The notes: generated by a model not told the origin, from the letters alone. Shown: positions 34,749 through 44,904, counted from the first letter of the stretch. The stretch: DNA of 64,000 nt from Aurantibacter_A sp039941195 (GCF_039941195.1 NZ_JBDVFA010000063.1:20552-84551); one strand, 5' to 3'. Translations and numbers: made by a program.

Positions 34749-34784
34749 AAAAAAGGCATTCCAAAATTGGAATGCCTTTTTAAA
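34749..34784. terminator. Strong bidirectional Rho-independent terminator
   Basis: AAAAGGCATTCC (34751-34762) pairs perfectly with GGAATGCCTTTT (34769-34780), with A and T runs on the flanks. It separates two convergent operons (gluconokinase on plus, OmpR-type regulator on minus). Confidence 0.9.
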
Positions 34785-34799
34785 TAATTCTATTTATTA

Positions 34800-35513
34800 T
34801 TATTCACTTTCAGTTTTCACAACCAATCGGAAACCTTCACCATGTATGTTTAAAATTTCGACTGTATCATCTCGCTTTAAATATTTTCTAAGCTTAGCAA
34901 TGTATACATCCATACTTCGAGAAGTAAAGTAGTTATCATCGCGCCATATTTTCGTTAAAGCTAATTCTCTCGGCATTAAATCGTTTTCATGTAAAGCTAA
35001 AAGACGCAATAAATCGTTTTCCTTTGGTGACAATTTTATAGTTTCTTCATCTTTATACTTTAAGAATCTAAGTTTTGAATTTAAATGGAAGTTACCAACC
35101 TCAAATTCAAATTTCTTACTATCTGCCAGGGTGTTTGATGATTTACGTTGAATAATCGCCTTTAATTTTACTAACAACACCTCAGAATCAAAAGGTTTAT
35201 TAAGGTAGTCATCAGCTCCCGCTTTATAACCCTTTAATACATCTTCTTTCATGGTTTTAGCTGTCAAAAATACAATAGGAACTTCTTCATTCTTCTCCCT
35301 AATTTCCTTAGCTAATGTAAATCCATCTTTGTATGGCATCATCACATCAAGAATACAAACATCATAGTTGTCTTTCTTGAATTTCTCAAATCCTTCCATT
35401 CCATTTTTCGCCAAAGTGACGTCGAAATCATTCATTGATAGATAATCTTTTAATACGATACCAAAATTTGGATCATCTTCAACTAATAGAATCTTCTTGT
35501 TTACTGTTTCCAT
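34800..35513 (-). CDS. OmpR-family response regulator (RprY-like)
   Basis: 237 residues. The receiver has acidic residues E12-D13-D14, phospho-Asp in VCILDVMMP, Thr in VFLTAKT and Lys in LNKPFDS. The winged-helix output contains LSPKENDLLRLLALHENDLM and SRSMDVYIAKLRKYLK. It partners the kinase six bases upstream. In Bacteroidetes this pair type is known as RprXY. Its targets cannot be told from the window. Confidence 0.93.
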   Translation of the reverse strand: METVNKKILLVEDDPNFGIVLKDYLSMNDFDVTLAKNGMEGFEKFKKDNYDVCILDVMMPYKDGFTLAKEIREKNEEVPIVFLTAKTMKEDVLKGYKAGADDYLNKPFDSEVLLVKLKAIIQRKSSNTLADSKKFEFEVGNFHLNSKLRFLKYKDEETIKLSPKENDLLRLLALHENDLMPRELALTKIWRDDNYFTSRSMDVYIAKLRKYLKRDDTVEILNIHGEGFRLVVKTESE

Positions 35514-35519
35514 AATTAT

Positions 35520-37100
35520 TTAAATTAACGGTAATTTTATGAAGAATGTGCTTCCTTTATCCTTTTCACTTTCTGCATACACCTCACCTTGGTGATCATC
35601 TATAATTCGTTTTACGTAGGACAATCCTAAACCATGTCCTTTTACGTTATGTATGTTACCGGTATGTTCCCGATAAAATTTTTCAAATACCTTTTTCAAT
35701 ACAGCCTTGCTCATTCCGGCTCCTTGATCTTTTACTTTTATAATAATACTATTATTGGCAACTTCTGTATAGACATCTATTTTCGGTGCCTCAGGGGAAT
35801 ATTTTACTGCATTATCAAGCACATTAACTATTACATTTGTAAAGTGCATCTCATTTGCTAAAACTTCTGCTCTACCAGCATTTAAATGCGTCTTAATATA
35901 TCCTCCTCTGTCTTCTACTATTAATTCTACATGGGCGATAGCATCAGTAATTATGTCGTGCACATCTACCCTATCCTTACTTATATCTAGTTGATTCTTT
36001 TCTAATCTTGAGATTCGCAACACATTTTCAACCTGAGCATGCATTCTTTTATTCTCATCTCTTATCATTTCTAGATAACGCAAAGTCTTTTCTTTATCAC
36101 CCATTATTTTTGGATTTCTTATTGCTTCAACTGCTAAATTAATAGTCGCAATAGGCGTTTTAAACTCATGCGTCATATTATTTATGAAATCTGATTTAAT
36201 TTCAGAAATCTGTTTTTGACGTATTAATTGATAAATCGCCCCAGCATAAGCTACTAATATTACCAACGTAAATAAGAATGATAAAAATGCCATTCCTAAG
36301 ATTGAACTGAATAAAAATCCTTCTTTTTTTGGAAAATTAATCAGTAAGGAAAAATCGGTATTACCCTCACTATCTCTAAATATAGGAGCCTTATACGATG
36401 TAGACTCTGAAGGTTTAAATTTTCTAGATTTCACCTTTGTAGGCAAACCTTTGCTGTAAACCCCATATTCAAAAGCAACGTCTAAATTATGATTTTCCAG
36501 TTCGCGCTCTAGCAACAATTCAATTTCTTGCTTTGACACACGTTTATGTACTGGAACTTTTTTAGCTATTTCACTAAACATATCTTCCCACTGTGCTTTC
36601 TCAATAGAAGATAGCCCTCCAATTTTTTGTAAAGTTTGAACAGGACTTAATCGCATTCGATTTCCGTCCAGATCAAAATCTTCTTTTAAAATTGTAGTTG
36701 TTCGTTTACTAGTAAAATTCCGTATTGTACTACTATCACTACCATTACCAAAATCAAAGAACGTAGATGCGATATTATAATCTTCTTCTAAAATACCATG
36801 CTGATACAAGCGTATTTCATTCGAATTTTCATCGCGGTCAATAAATAAAATATTGCTTAGTTGAGAACTTTTTAATTCGCCAATACTATCCTTTAAATTA
36901 AAGTAGCGGTCAGAATAATTTTTCTGTTCTCTCTTTTCAATCTTATTAGTAACTCGATTGATGACCTCTGAAACCGTATTGGAAAACTGTTCTTCCTTAT
37001 CTTCTATCGATTTTTTAATCCAAAAAACCTGAACAAAGATGATTCCAATTAACGAGAGGCTCATCAAAATCACCAAAAGCACAAACAACCTCTTATTCAT
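35520..37100 (-). CDS. Membrane sensor histidine kinase (RprX-like)
   Basis: 526 residues with TM1 (~4-28) and TM2 (~265-293) around a ~235-residue periplasmic sensor region. Then come HisKA with MTHEFKTPIATINLA and HATPase motifs (NVLDNAVKYSPE, DQGAGMSKAV, GHGLGLSYVKRI). The periplasmic part has no recognisable fold. Six bases separate it from the regulator gene. Lies downstream of coaE on the same strand with a 91-base gap, so it probably has its own promoter. Confidence 0.93.
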   Translation of the reverse strand: MNKRLFVLLVILMSLSLIGIIFVQVFWIKKSIEDKEEQFSNTVSEVINRVTNKIEKREQKNYSDRYFNLKDSIGELKSSQLSNILFIDRDENSNEIRLYQHGILEEDYNIASTFFDFGNGSDSSTIRNFTSKRTTTILKEDFDLDGNRMRLSPVQTLQKIGGLSSIEKAQWEDMFSEIAKKVPVHKRVSKQEIELLLERELENHNLDVAFEYGVYSKGLPTKVKSRKFKPSESTSYKAPIFRDSEGNTDFSLLINFPKKEGFLFSSILGMAFLSFLFTLVILVAYAGAIYQLIRQKQISEIKSDFINNMTHEFKTPIATINLAVEAIRNPKIMGDKEKTLRYLEMIRDENKRMHAQVENVLRISRLEKNQLDISKDRVDVHDIITDAIAHVELIVEDRGGYIKTHLNAGRAEVLANEMHFTNVIVNVLDNAVKYSPEAPKIDVYTEVANNSIIIKVKDQGAGMSKAVLKKVFEKFYREHTGNIHNVKGHGLGLSYVKRIIDDHQGEVYAESEKDKGSTFFIKLPLI

Positions 37101-37191
37101 CTGGGTGTAAATTTAGAAATTTAACAAATAGTACTTCTTTGGTTTAACCTAAACTTAACAATAAAGCTGAATCTCCTGCTATTTACGAGCT

Positions 37192-37773
37192 TCAAGCACA
37201 AAAAATGTTATGTAAAGCCAAAACGCGTTGCTCCGTAGTTTTGAGGTCTATATTTTCAATGACGTAATCTGAAAGTTCAATTTTTTCTCTATCAGACAAT
37301 TGGTTTGCCATTCTTCGCTCAATTTGAGCCTTATCTTGATTTGGATCTCTTTGCAAAACACGCTCAATTCTAACAGCTTTAGGTGCAGTAACTAAAATCA
37401 CTTTATCATAAAAATCTTGGTTATTTTGCTCAAAAATGATGGCAGCCTCCTGAATTACATAAGAAGATTCTTGTTTAGTTGTCCAATCTTTAAAATGTTC
37501 ACGAACAGCAGGGTGTACAATGGAGTTTAATTTTTGCAGTAATTCTCTATTGTTAAAAACCTTTTCAGCAATAAAAGAACGATTCAGTTTCTTTTTCTTG
37601 TACGCTTCTTTCCCAAAGAGCTCTTTTATTGAATTACGTAATTCTTTGGAAGAGTTCATCAACTTTTTTGCCTCCTTATCAGAATTATAAACAGGTACTC
37701 CTAATTTTTTAAAAATTTTGGCAACAGTTGTTTTACCACTACCAATACCTCCTGTCAAACCAATTAAAATCAT
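37192..37773 (-). CDS. coaE: Dephospho-CoA kinase
   Basis: 193 residues. The P-loop is GLTGGIGSGKTTVAKIF (5-21), followed by VYNSDKEAKKLM, VHPAVREHF and QLSDREKIELSDYVI. It catalyses the last step of CoA synthesis. The start overlaps the stop of the YbbR gene by four bases, indicating co-translation. Confidence 0.96.
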   Translation of the reverse strand: MILIGLTGGIGSGKTTVAKIFKKLGVPVYNSDKEAKKLMNSSKELRNSIKELFGKEAYKKKKLNRSFIAEKVFNNRELLQKLNSIVHPAVREHFKDWTTKQESSYVIQEAAIIFEQNNQDFYDKVILVTAPKAVRIERVLQRDPNQDKAQIERRMANQLSDREKIELSDYVIENIDLKTTEQRVLALHNIFCA

Positions 37774-38726
37774 TGTGTATTCAAAATATATTCAACTTTT
37801 GTCTCCATTAAGGTTGCGCTAAATATTTCTTTTGGTTTCTTCACTAATTGTAGCTCCATTTCATTTGATCGATTACTACTTAATTTCGAATAATCTGCAA
37901 CAACTTTAAAATCAGCAACCTTAAGCTCCTTTAGTTCCAATATCTTAGCTTTACACAACACAGATACAATATCGGGAAAAGTGCGAATTAGCTTATCCTC
38001 TGGCAAATTTATTACTTCTATAGGAACGTCGATAAGCCTTTCTGAAAATTTAGATACCTTACCAGTAACCTGAACCACATCTACAGAATAACTAGTATTT
38101 ACTAGTTCCTGTGACTTAAATAATGCTACTTTCTTATTAAAATTAGCAGCCAATTCATTTAGTGAATTATCAACAACATGTATTACTTCAATAGAATCTA
38201 TTTCATCTTTTGGTCCGAATATCTTAATTTCAGAAGGTTCTATTGTTATCTCGCCTTCTAACATATGATTATGAGCAAGACCAACCTTTATATTCCTAGC
38301 TATTGGAATTTCTTTTGTAGTCATTTCTAGGAAGTCAAAAAACAAAGTATCCGTAGCCATTTCTACCAAAACCATTGAATTTGGCAATTGTTTTTCAATC
38401 TGAGCTCTATAATCGCTAGGAGCTAAAAAATATGTATCGTTACTTTTTTGCACTCCTGCTAAATCCAATTGAATAGCTTTCTTTTGTAGATTAAAACCAA
38501 GAAACTTAAAGCCCCCCGTTTTTAATTTAACCGCTACCCTATCTGTAAATGCTTTTTTTAGTTTTAAACTCTTATTTGAATTAATATAATCAATTTTAAA
38601 AGTAGCTTTAGCAGAATAGGTTTCCGATAAAGTGCTCAAAAACCATATCAATCCAGATGCCAGTACAAAAAGCACAAACACTTTTGCTTTTCGTTTATTA
38701 ATTCTGTTTTTGAAGAAATTTGACAA
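37770..38726 (-). CDS. YbbR-domain protein, single membrane anchor
   Basis: 318 residues: short basic N-terminus, one membrane segment (KVFVLFVLASGLIWFLSTL), then about three periplasmic YbbR-like beta domains (for example EITIEPSEIKIFGPKDEIDSI and FSERLIDVPIEVINLP). Domains of this kind regulate the diadenylate cyclase CdaA in Firmicutes. In Bacteroidetes the gene sits in the coaE neighbourhood with no cyclase nearby, so the role is open. Four-base overlap with coaE and six bases after the GT2 gene. Confidence 0.85.
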   Translation of the reverse strand: MSNFFKNRINKRKAKVFVLFVLASGLIWFLSTLSETYSAKATFKIDYINSNKSLKLKKAFTDRVAVKLKTGGFKFLGFNLQKKAIQLDLAGVQKSNDTYFLAPSDYRAQIEKQLPNSMVLVEMATDTLFFDFLEMTTKEIPIARNIKVGLAHNHMLEGEITIEPSEIKIFGPKDEIDSIEVIHVVDNSLNELAANFNKKVALFKSQELVNTSYSVDVVQVTGKVSKFSERLIDVPIEVINLPEDKLIRTFPDIVSVLCKAKILELKELKVADFKVVADYSKLSSNRSNEMELQLVKKPKEIFSATLMETKVEYILNTQ

Positions 38727-38732
38727 TTCTTA

Positions 38733-39734
38733 TTATTTAAAAAATAAATTCGGAAATATATCTTGTGCTTTTCGTTTGCTAAAGTTAACTAAGAAGGTTG
38801 ATTTTAAAAAACCAAAACCATATCCAATAAATTGAACTACTACTGCAAAAATTGACAATACCGCGATACTAATACTCCTGTTCCTTACAATAGAATCTAC
38901 AAATATTAGAACAAAGTACACTCCAAAGAACCATAATGGCAATTGTATGCCTAAAAAGTATAATACTAAAGAGACCAAAAATGCTATACAGAAAACAGTA
39001 GGAAACCAATAAGTTATTTTAGCTGTTTCTGGATGCCATTTATTTAAAATTGGCCTGACCATACCAAATTTATTTACTTGCGAGTAAAACTTACTCCAAT
39101 CAATTCTTCGTTTATGATAAACAAAAGCTTTAGGCAACAATTTGGTTTCAAATCCTGCTTTCCAAATTCTAAAAGTTAGGTCCGGATCCTCACCAGGGTG
39201 AATTTTACCAAAACCACCTACTTTTTCAAAAACTTCTTTTGAAATTCCCATATTAAAACTTCTAGGTTGAAATTTACCTACAGCAGCCTTTTTACCACGT
39301 ATTCCACCTGTTGTTAAAAGGGAAGTCATGGAAAAATTTATCGCTTTTTGTACGGCAGTAAAAGATTCATGGGCCGCATCTGGTCCGCCAAAACAAGCTA
39401 CATATTTATCATTTAATGCCTTATCTACTTCAGTCAAATACTGCCGTGGAAGAATACAGTCTGAATCTAAGATTACGAAATAATTTCCTTTAGCCCTTTC
39501 CATTCCGTAATTACGAGAAGGCCCGGGACCTGAATTATTTTTTTCGAAATATGATATATGCAAACGATTAGAGAACTCCGATATAACATCTTTAGATTTT
39601 AGCGTAGAACCATCTTCAACAATTACAATTTCGAATGGTTTATCATACGTTTGTAAAGTAATACTATCGAGGAGCTCACGAATTTCATCAGGCCTATTAT
39701 AAACAGGAATTACAAATGAAAAAGAGAGGTTCAT
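38733..39734 (-). CDS. Membrane-associated GT2 glycosyltransferase
   Basis: 333 residues. The GT-A start is FVIPVYNRPDEIRELLDSI, with VIVEDGST, DxD in VILDSDCILP and the acceptor-side GEDPDLTFRIWKAG. Two C-terminal hydrophobic segments (~230-290) anchor it. Its context between fabI and YbbR/coaE is a common flavobacterial housekeeping arrangement; the acceptor is unknown (cell-envelope sugar likely). Confidence 0.88.
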   Translation of the reverse strand: MNLSFSFVIPVYNRPDEIRELLDSITLQTYDKPFEIVIVEDGSTLKSKDVISEFSNRLHISYFEKNNSGPGPSRNYGMERAKGNYFVILDSDCILPRQYLTEVDKALNDKYVACFGGPDAAHESFTAVQKAINFSMTSLLTTGGIRGKKAAVGKFQPRSFNMGISKEVFEKVGGFGKIHPGEDPDLTFRIWKAGFETKLLPKAFVYHKRRIDWSKFYSQVNKFGMVRPILNKWHPETAKITYWFPTVFCIAFLVSLVLYFLGIQLPLWFFGVYFVLIFVDSIVRNRSISIAVLSIFAVVVQFIGYGFGFLKSTFLVNFSKRKAQDIFPNLFFK

Positions 39735-39808
39735 AATCTATTTGCTCTTATTATAGATTCGGATGATGAAAAAAACTCCTCTTACTTAAGAGAAATAACT
39801 TTTACTAT

Positions 39809-40618
39809 TTAAGAAAATTTATCAATTACTTCCTGACTTACACCTGTATTTGAAAAGCCTCCATCATGAAATAAATTCTGCATGGTCACTTTTTTAGTTA
39901 AATCAGAAAATAAAGTAATGGTATAATCTGCGCATTCCAAAGCCGTGGCATTTCCTAACGGAGACATTTTTTCAGCGTAACTAATAAATCCATCAAAGCC
40001 TTTAATCCCTTGTCCAGCTGTTGTAGCCGTAGGAGATTGAGAAATTGTATTCACACGTACCTTTTTCTCTTTTCCAAAGAAATAACCAAAACTACGAGCA
40101 ACAGATTCTAAATAAGCTTTATTATCTGCCATATCGTTATAATCAGGAAAAGTTCTTTGGGCTGCCATATAAGTCAAACCTACAATACTTCCCCATTCAC
40201 TCATAGCATCGGCTTTGTATAAACTCTGCATCATTTTATGAAAAGACAATGCCGAAACATCCCAGCCTTTTTGCGTAAAATCGTATTTCTCATCAGTATA
40301 AGCACGACCTTTACGCACATTAACCGACATGCCAATAGCGTGCAACACAAAATCAATTTTTCCACCTAAAATCTCTAAAGATTTTTCAACCAAGTTATCC
40401 AAATCTTCCTCAAGAGTAGCATCAGCAGGAATAATTTGTGAACCAGTATCTTCTGCCAATTTTTTAATTTGCCCCATCCGCATCGCTATGGGGGCATTAG
40501 TTAATACAAAAGTACCTCCTTCTTCATGCACACGTTCTGCTGTTTTCCAAGCAATTGAATTCTCATCTAATGCTCCAAAAATAATTCCTTTTTTTCCCTT
40601 GAGAAGATTATAAGACAT
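39809..40618 (-). CDS. fabI: Enoyl-[acyl-carrier-protein] reductase (NADH)
   Basis: 269 residues. It has the SDR-like opening GKKGIIFGALDENSIAWKTA and the central SIVGLTYMAAQRTFPDY with the Tyr-x6-Lys pair (Y-NDMADN-K). VNTISQSPTATTAGQGI forms the substrate-binding loop. It makes the last reduction step of fatty-acid elongation and is the target of triclosan-type inhibitors. A good -7 element lies 29-36 bases upstream. Confidence 0.96.
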   Translation of the reverse strand: MSYNLLKGKKGIIFGALDENSIAWKTAERVHEEGGTFVLTNAPIAMRMGQIKKLAEDTGSQIIPADATLEEDLDNLVEKSLEILGGKIDFVLHAIGMSVNVRKGRAYTDEKYDFTQKGWDVSALSFHKMMQSLYKADAMSEWGSIVGLTYMAAQRTFPDYNDMADNKAYLESVARSFGYFFGKEKKVRVNTISQSPTATTAGQGIKGFDGFISYAEKMSPLGNATALECADYTITLFSDLTKKVTMQNLFHDGGFSNTGVSQEVIDKFS

Positions 40619-40646
40619 ATACAGTGTTTTCTAGTATTAAGTTTGC

Positions 40647-40654
40647 CAAAGATA
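40647..40654 (-). promoter_or_regulatory. Bacteroidota-type -7 promoter element for fabI
   Basis: Minus-strand TATCTTTG fits the TAnnTTTG consensus of the Bacteroidota primary sigma factor, placed suitably upstream of the ATG at 40618. No clear -33 TTTG box is seen. Confidence 0.5.
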
Positions 40655-40732
40655 TTTAAAAAAGTTGGCAGTAAAATTAAAAAAATGGTTGGGTAAAAAA
40701 TGACAAACGATAATCAAAGTTTCTGATTCAAC

Positions 40733-42385
40733 TTAGTTGAGCAACTGTTTTGCATGCGCTAATGCAGAATCTGATAAATCCTTGCCTCCTAACATTTCGG
40801 CTAACTCCACAATGCGTTCGTCATTCGTAAGTTTTCGTAATTGTGTTTTAGTTGCGTTGGCTTCCTCTTGTTTAAAAACTTTGTAATGCTGGTTTCCTTT
40901 AGAAGCTACTTGTGGTAAATGAGTTATTGAAAATACTTGCATGGTTTTACTCATTTCTAACATAATATCACCCATTTTATTTGATATCTCGCCAGAAACA
41001 CCACTATCTATTTCATCAAACATCATGGTTGGTAATCGTTCGTATTTTGCCAATATCGACTTTATAGTCAGCATAATTCTAGAAAGTTCACCACCAGAAG
41101 CTACCTTTTTAAGTTCACCATAGTTACTCCCTTTATTTGCTGCAAAAAGAAATATTAGATTGTCTTTACCTGAAGTTTTAAAGTTTTCTGAAGCATTAAC
41201 TTCAATTTTAAACGACACGCTGGGCATTCCAAGAATAGTCAGCTTTTCAATAAGTTGCTTCTTTAAATTTGGAATTATTTTTCTTCTTCGTTCTCTAATT
41301 TTAACTGCCAAGCTATCCAATTTTTGTTCTTGAGCTTTAAGAAGACTTTCTTTTTCTCTTATTTGTTCTTCAATATTTTCTGTAATTCCCACTTTTTCAG
41401 ACAGCTCTTCACGAATAGCAATTAATTCTGAAATCTCTAAAACCCCGTGTTTTTTCTGTAAATCGTAGAGTCGTTGTAGTTTTCCGTTTATCTCTTCTAA
41501 TAGTTGAGGATTGGCTTCTACATTATCTTGTAGGCTTTCTAACTCAGAAGAAATATCGTCCAATTCAATAAAAACAGAATTAATACGCTCATATAATTCC
41601 GAATAACCATTACCAAATTCAGTCAATTTACCTGCAATTTGTTTTAATTGACTTAGCATTGTTACCACTCCAATTTGATCATCATTAAGTATTTGATGAC
41701 TTTTAGAAAGTTCTTCCGTAATGGTTTCAACATTATTCAATTGCTCAAATTGAGATTCGAGTTCTTCTTGAATTCCAGTTTCCAAGGTAACCTCCTGAAG
41801 TTCAGACAACAAGAAACTATTGTAGTCTAACTCTTTATTTGCATTATTCTGAATATCAACAAGTTCCGTAAGATCTACTGAAGTTTTATTGTAAGCTTGT
41901 AATGCTATGGAGTAGGTAATTAATAATTTTTGATTTTCAGCTAGAGCATCTAACATTTTTAACTGAAAATCGTTATCAGCCAATTGTAATGTTTGATGTT
42001 GTGAGTGTACATCAATTAGTCTATTTCCCAATTTTGAGAGTACATCTAATGTTACTGGAGTATCATTAATAAAAGCTCTCGATTTTCCACTAGGATGAAT
42101 CTCACGTCGTATTATCGTTAGCTTTTCAAAATCTAAATCGAATGTTTTAAAAAATGATTTTAAATCATACTTATCTATGCCAAATTCTGCTTCTATAATA
42201 CACTTTTGGTCTTTATCTCGTAGTGTAGAAAGGTCAGCTCTTTTACCTAATACTAACGACAACCCACCTAATAATATAGATTTTCCAGCTCCGGTTTCTC
42301 CAGTAATACATGTAAAACCTGAATTAAACGCAACGTTTAACTGATCAATTAAGGCGTAATTTTTTATGGAAAGATTGCTTAACAC
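40733..42385 (-). CDS. recN: DNA repair ATPase RecN
   Basis: I chose GTG 42385 (550 residues, starting MLSNLSIKNYALID), which matches the family start; an upstream start at 42424 would add 13 hydrophobic residues. The SMC-like head has Walker A GETGAGKSILLGGL and the Walker B FDEIDSGVSG. A long coiled coil lies between. Late blocks ITHLPQVASKGNQHY and LAEMLGG are conserved. It acts in double-strand-break repair. Confidence 0.95.
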   Translation of the reverse strand: MLSNLSIKNYALIDQLNVAFNSGFTCITGETGAGKSILLGGLSLVLGKRADLSTLRDKDQKCIIEAEFGIDKYDLKSFFKTFDLDFEKLTIIRREIHPSGKSRAFINDTPVTLDVLSKLGNRLIDVHSQHQTLQLADNDFQLKMLDALAENQKLLITYSIALQAYNKTSVDLTELVDIQNNANKELDYNSFLLSELQEVTLETGIQEELESQFEQLNNVETITEELSKSHQILNDDQIGVVTMLSQLKQIAGKLTEFGNGYSELYERINSVFIELDDISSELESLQDNVEANPQLLEEINGKLQRLYDLQKKHGVLEISELIAIREELSEKVGITENIEEQIREKESLLKAQEQKLDSLAVKIRERRRKIIPNLKKQLIEKLTILGMPSVSFKIEVNASENFKTSGKDNLIFLFAANKGSNYGELKKVASGGELSRIMLTIKSILAKYERLPTMMFDEIDSGVSGEISNKMGDIMLEMSKTMQVFSITHLPQVASKGNQHYKVFKQEEANATKTQLRKLTNDERIVELAEMLGGKDLSDSALAHAKQLLN

Positions 42386-42449
42386 TTTTGTTCTCTTTAA
42401 TAGGAACAAAGATATACAAAGCAATAGAAATTATGATGTTCTTGTGATA

Positions 42450-43337
42450 TCAGTATTTAATATCATTCCAAGTACTAGAATAAAGTGGTGCAATACTATT
42501 TAAGGTCTTCTTTAAGCTCACAACATCATACTTGGGTCCATCAGAAAATATATTCTGAATTTCCTCAGACTTCGCATCAAAAAAAGTAGTGATTAAAAAG
42601 GCATTAGGTCTTCTCTTGGTTATGGTTTCAAACAAACGCATAACCCCTGCTATCTGTTCTTTTCCAGTCGAATTATTATCGCCAAACACATCTAAACCTT
42701 TTCTATGATACTGATACATTGCAATGCGATATTCGCGATATGTATTTGATAATAAATTGTCTATCAATTCAAAACGACCACGATTACTAGACTGACTCCA
42801 ACCAGCTGAATTATTTCCTTGCGCTTGCGTAACAATTTTCTGTGCCGTTCTAAAATCATCATTTCCGCCTTCTAAAGAAAAAGTGTCAGCATCTAATCCA
42901 AGAATTATATAAGCGTAATATGCAATTACACTCGTAAGGTTTCCTTCAAATGAATTTTCATTGAAAATTAAAGGCTGAAACTCTATATATTCAAAATTGA
43001 ACTGATTGTCTTTATAATTGAATACGGGACTTTCGTAAGAAGTATTGTATACTGGGCGTGATGATTGAATTTGAATATTTCCCTTAAATTGATTTGAATC
43101 GTAATCGGTAATGGTAATAAACATTTGACCATTTACACGTTCATTTTCTTTGTACACTCTATTCGTCCACTTTGTCTTATTGACAAAATCATTCAGTGCT
43201 CGCTCTAAGGTTTTAAAAATTTGCTGATTAGTTTGTGATACCTGATCAGAATTGATGGTTACCGTACAATTAAGCTCTTGTGCATGAGCAACAAGTACAA
43301 AACACAAAAAAAGAAATGTGAAAATTAATTTACGCAT
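42450..43337 (-). CDS. porD: Type IX secretion system-associated protein PorD (DUF4835)
   Basis: 295 residues with signal peptide (1-~19, ending AHAQ). The body carries the DUF4835 pattern: LNCTVTINSDQVSQTNQQIF, FVNKTKWTNRVYKENERV, then YYAYIILGLDADTFSL and the C-terminal LYSSTWNDIKY. It is periplasmic or outer-membrane-associated and is annotated as PorD in T9SS-bearing species. This fits the T9SS-sorted protein at 49471-53643. It overlaps coaBC by eight bases. Confidence 0.85.
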   Translation of the reverse strand: MRKLIFTFLFLCFVLVAHAQELNCTVTINSDQVSQTNQQIFKTLERALNDFVNKTKWTNRVYKENERVNGQMFITITDYDSNQFKGNIQIQSSRPVYNTSYESPVFNYKDNQFNFEYIEFQPLIFNENSFEGNLTSVIAYYAYIILGLDADTFSLEGGNDDFRTAQKIVTQAQGNNSAGWSQSSNRGRFELIDNLLSNTYREYRIAMYQYHRKGLDVFGDNNSTGKEQIAGVMRLFETITKRRPNAFLITTFFDAKSEEIQNIFSDGPKYDVVSLKKTLNSIAPLYSSTWNDIKY

Positions 43338-44535
43338 GAATTCGATTTACGATTTCGCCCCAAATATCGACTGCTACTTCAGCCTTCGTCTTTAGTTCAA
43401 ACGCTTTAATCGTTAAATTCTTATCTATAAAGGTAATTTTGTTTGTAGGCTTACCAAAGCCTGCTCCAGCATCGTTTAATGAATTGAGTACAATAGCATC
43501 AAGATTTTTCTTTTTAAGCTTCTTTTTAGCATTTTCCACCTCATTTTCCGTTTCCAATGCAAAACCTACCAAAAACTGGTGTTCTTTAATTTCACCAAGA
43601 GAAAAAAGAATATCCCTATTCTTAACAAATTCAATACTTAAATCTTCGTCTGATTTCTTTATTTTTTGATTGGCCACCGTTTTAGGACGATAATCAGCTA
43701 CAGCTGCAGCCGCAATAGCCACACTAACTTCATTGAAATATTTATGTGCAGCAACATACATTTCTTCTGCAGATACCACCTTTATTAATTTAATACGATT
43801 GTTATGGATAGTTAAATTTGATGGACCAGAAATTAAAAAAACAGACGCACCTAATTCTGCTGCCTTTATTGCTAATTCATATCCCATTTTACCGGAAGAA
43901 TGATTTCCAACAAATCTTACCGGATCAATAGCTTCGTACGTAGGGCCAGCAGTAATCAATACTTTCTTACCACTTAAAGGCAATCCAGATGCAAGATGAT
44001 TTTCTATAAACGCAACAATATCTTCTGGTTCAGCCATTCTACCTTCACCATGTAGGCCACTAGCTAATTCCCCAGCTGTAGCGGAAATCATTATATTTCC
44101 AAAAGATTCTAATCGTTCAAACGAATATTTTGTTGATGGGTGTTTATACATGTCCAAATCCATGGCTGGCGCAAAATATACGGGACATTTTGCTGACAAA
44201 TAAGATGCTAGCAATAAATTATCGCAATTTCCATTCGCCATTTTGGAGAGCGTATTAGCGGTTGCAGGAGCCATTAGCATTAAATCAGCCCAAAGTCCTA
44301 ATTCCACATGATTGTTCCAATCAACACTATTTTCATCCGTTTGAGTGAAATTAGTTAAAACTGGGTTTTTAGATAATGTTGCTAAGGTAAGTGGCGAAAC
44401 AAAAGAGCTGGCACTCTCAGTTAAAACAATTTTAACCTGGGCACCAGCTTTTATCAGTAAACGAACGAGAAAGGTTGTTTTATAAGCAGCAATACCTCCG
44501 GTAATTCCTAAAAGGACATTTTTTCCGCTTAACAT
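43330..44535 (-). CDS. coaBC: Bifunctional phosphopantothenoylcysteine decarboxylase / phosphopantothenate-cysteine ligase
   Basis: 401 residues. The CoaC half starts LLGITGGIAAYKTTFLVR, with the APATANTLSKMANG FMN site and PAMDLDMYKHPS. The CoaB half has VLITAGPTYEAIDPVRFVGNHSSG split over residues ~190-215, AAAVADYRP and the KIKK motif (NQKIKKSDEDL). It catalyses two consecutive steps of CoA synthesis. Another CoA gene (coaE) is 5.6 kb away on the same strand. Confidence 0.96.
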   Translation of the reverse strand: MLSGKNVLLGITGGIAAYKTTFLVRLLIKAGAQVKIVLTESASSFVSPLTLATLSKNPVLTNFTQTDENSVDWNNHVELGLWADLMLMAPATANTLSKMANGNCDNLLLASYLSAKCPVYFAPAMDLDMYKHPSTKYSFERLESFGNIMISATAGELASGLHGEGRMAEPEDIVAFIENHLASGLPLSGKKVLITAGPTYEAIDPVRFVGNHSSGKMGYELAIKAAELGASVFLISGPSNLTIHNNRIKLIKVVSAEEMYVAAHKYFNEVSVAIAAAAVADYRPKTVANQKIKKSDEDLSIEFVKNRDILFSLGEIKEHQFLVGFALETENEVENAKKKLKKKNLDAIVLNSLNDAGAGFGKPTNKITFIDKNLTIKAFELKTKAEVAVDIWGEIVNRIHA

Positions 44536-44559
44536 GAGCCTTATTTTAAAACTCGTTTA

Positions 44560-44892
44560 TTAATTATCTTTCTCTGTATTTCTATAGTATATTTTATCCA
44601 TTAACCATTCTTCTACTGCAAGAGCATGTGGTTTTGGTAATTTTTCGTAAAATTTAGAAACTTCGATTTGTTCTTTATTTTCAAAAACCTCTTCTAAGCT
44701 ATCACTATAAGTGGCAAATTCTTCAAGCTTTTCTAATAATTCTTTCTTGATTTCAGAATTAATCTGAATAGCTCTTTTAGCAGTTATTGAAATTGCTTCG
44801 TAAATGTTGTCGGTTTTCTCATCAAACTCATTTTTGTTGATGGTGGTTGTACTAACCGCTGCATTCGAATTCTTTAAATCGTTCATATTCAT
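44560..44892 (-). CDS. rpoZ: RNA polymerase omega-subunit-like protein (RpoZ/Rpb6 family)
   Basis: 110 residues. The helix TDNIYEAISITAKRAIQINSEIKKEL matches the Rpb6/omega fold that clamps the beta-prime tail. The tail HALAVEEWLMDKIYYRN is specific to the Bacteroidetes form. The position between bamD and coaBC is conserved in Flavobacteriaceae, with 12 bases separating it from bamD. Confidence 0.88.
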   Translation of the reverse strand: MNMNDLKNSNAAVSTTTINKNEFDEKTDNIYEAISITAKRAIQINSEIKKELLEKLEEFATYSDSLEEVFENKEQIEVSKFYEKLPKPHALAVEEWLMDKIYYRNTEKDN

Positions 44893-44904
44893 GATTAAAT
44901 AAAT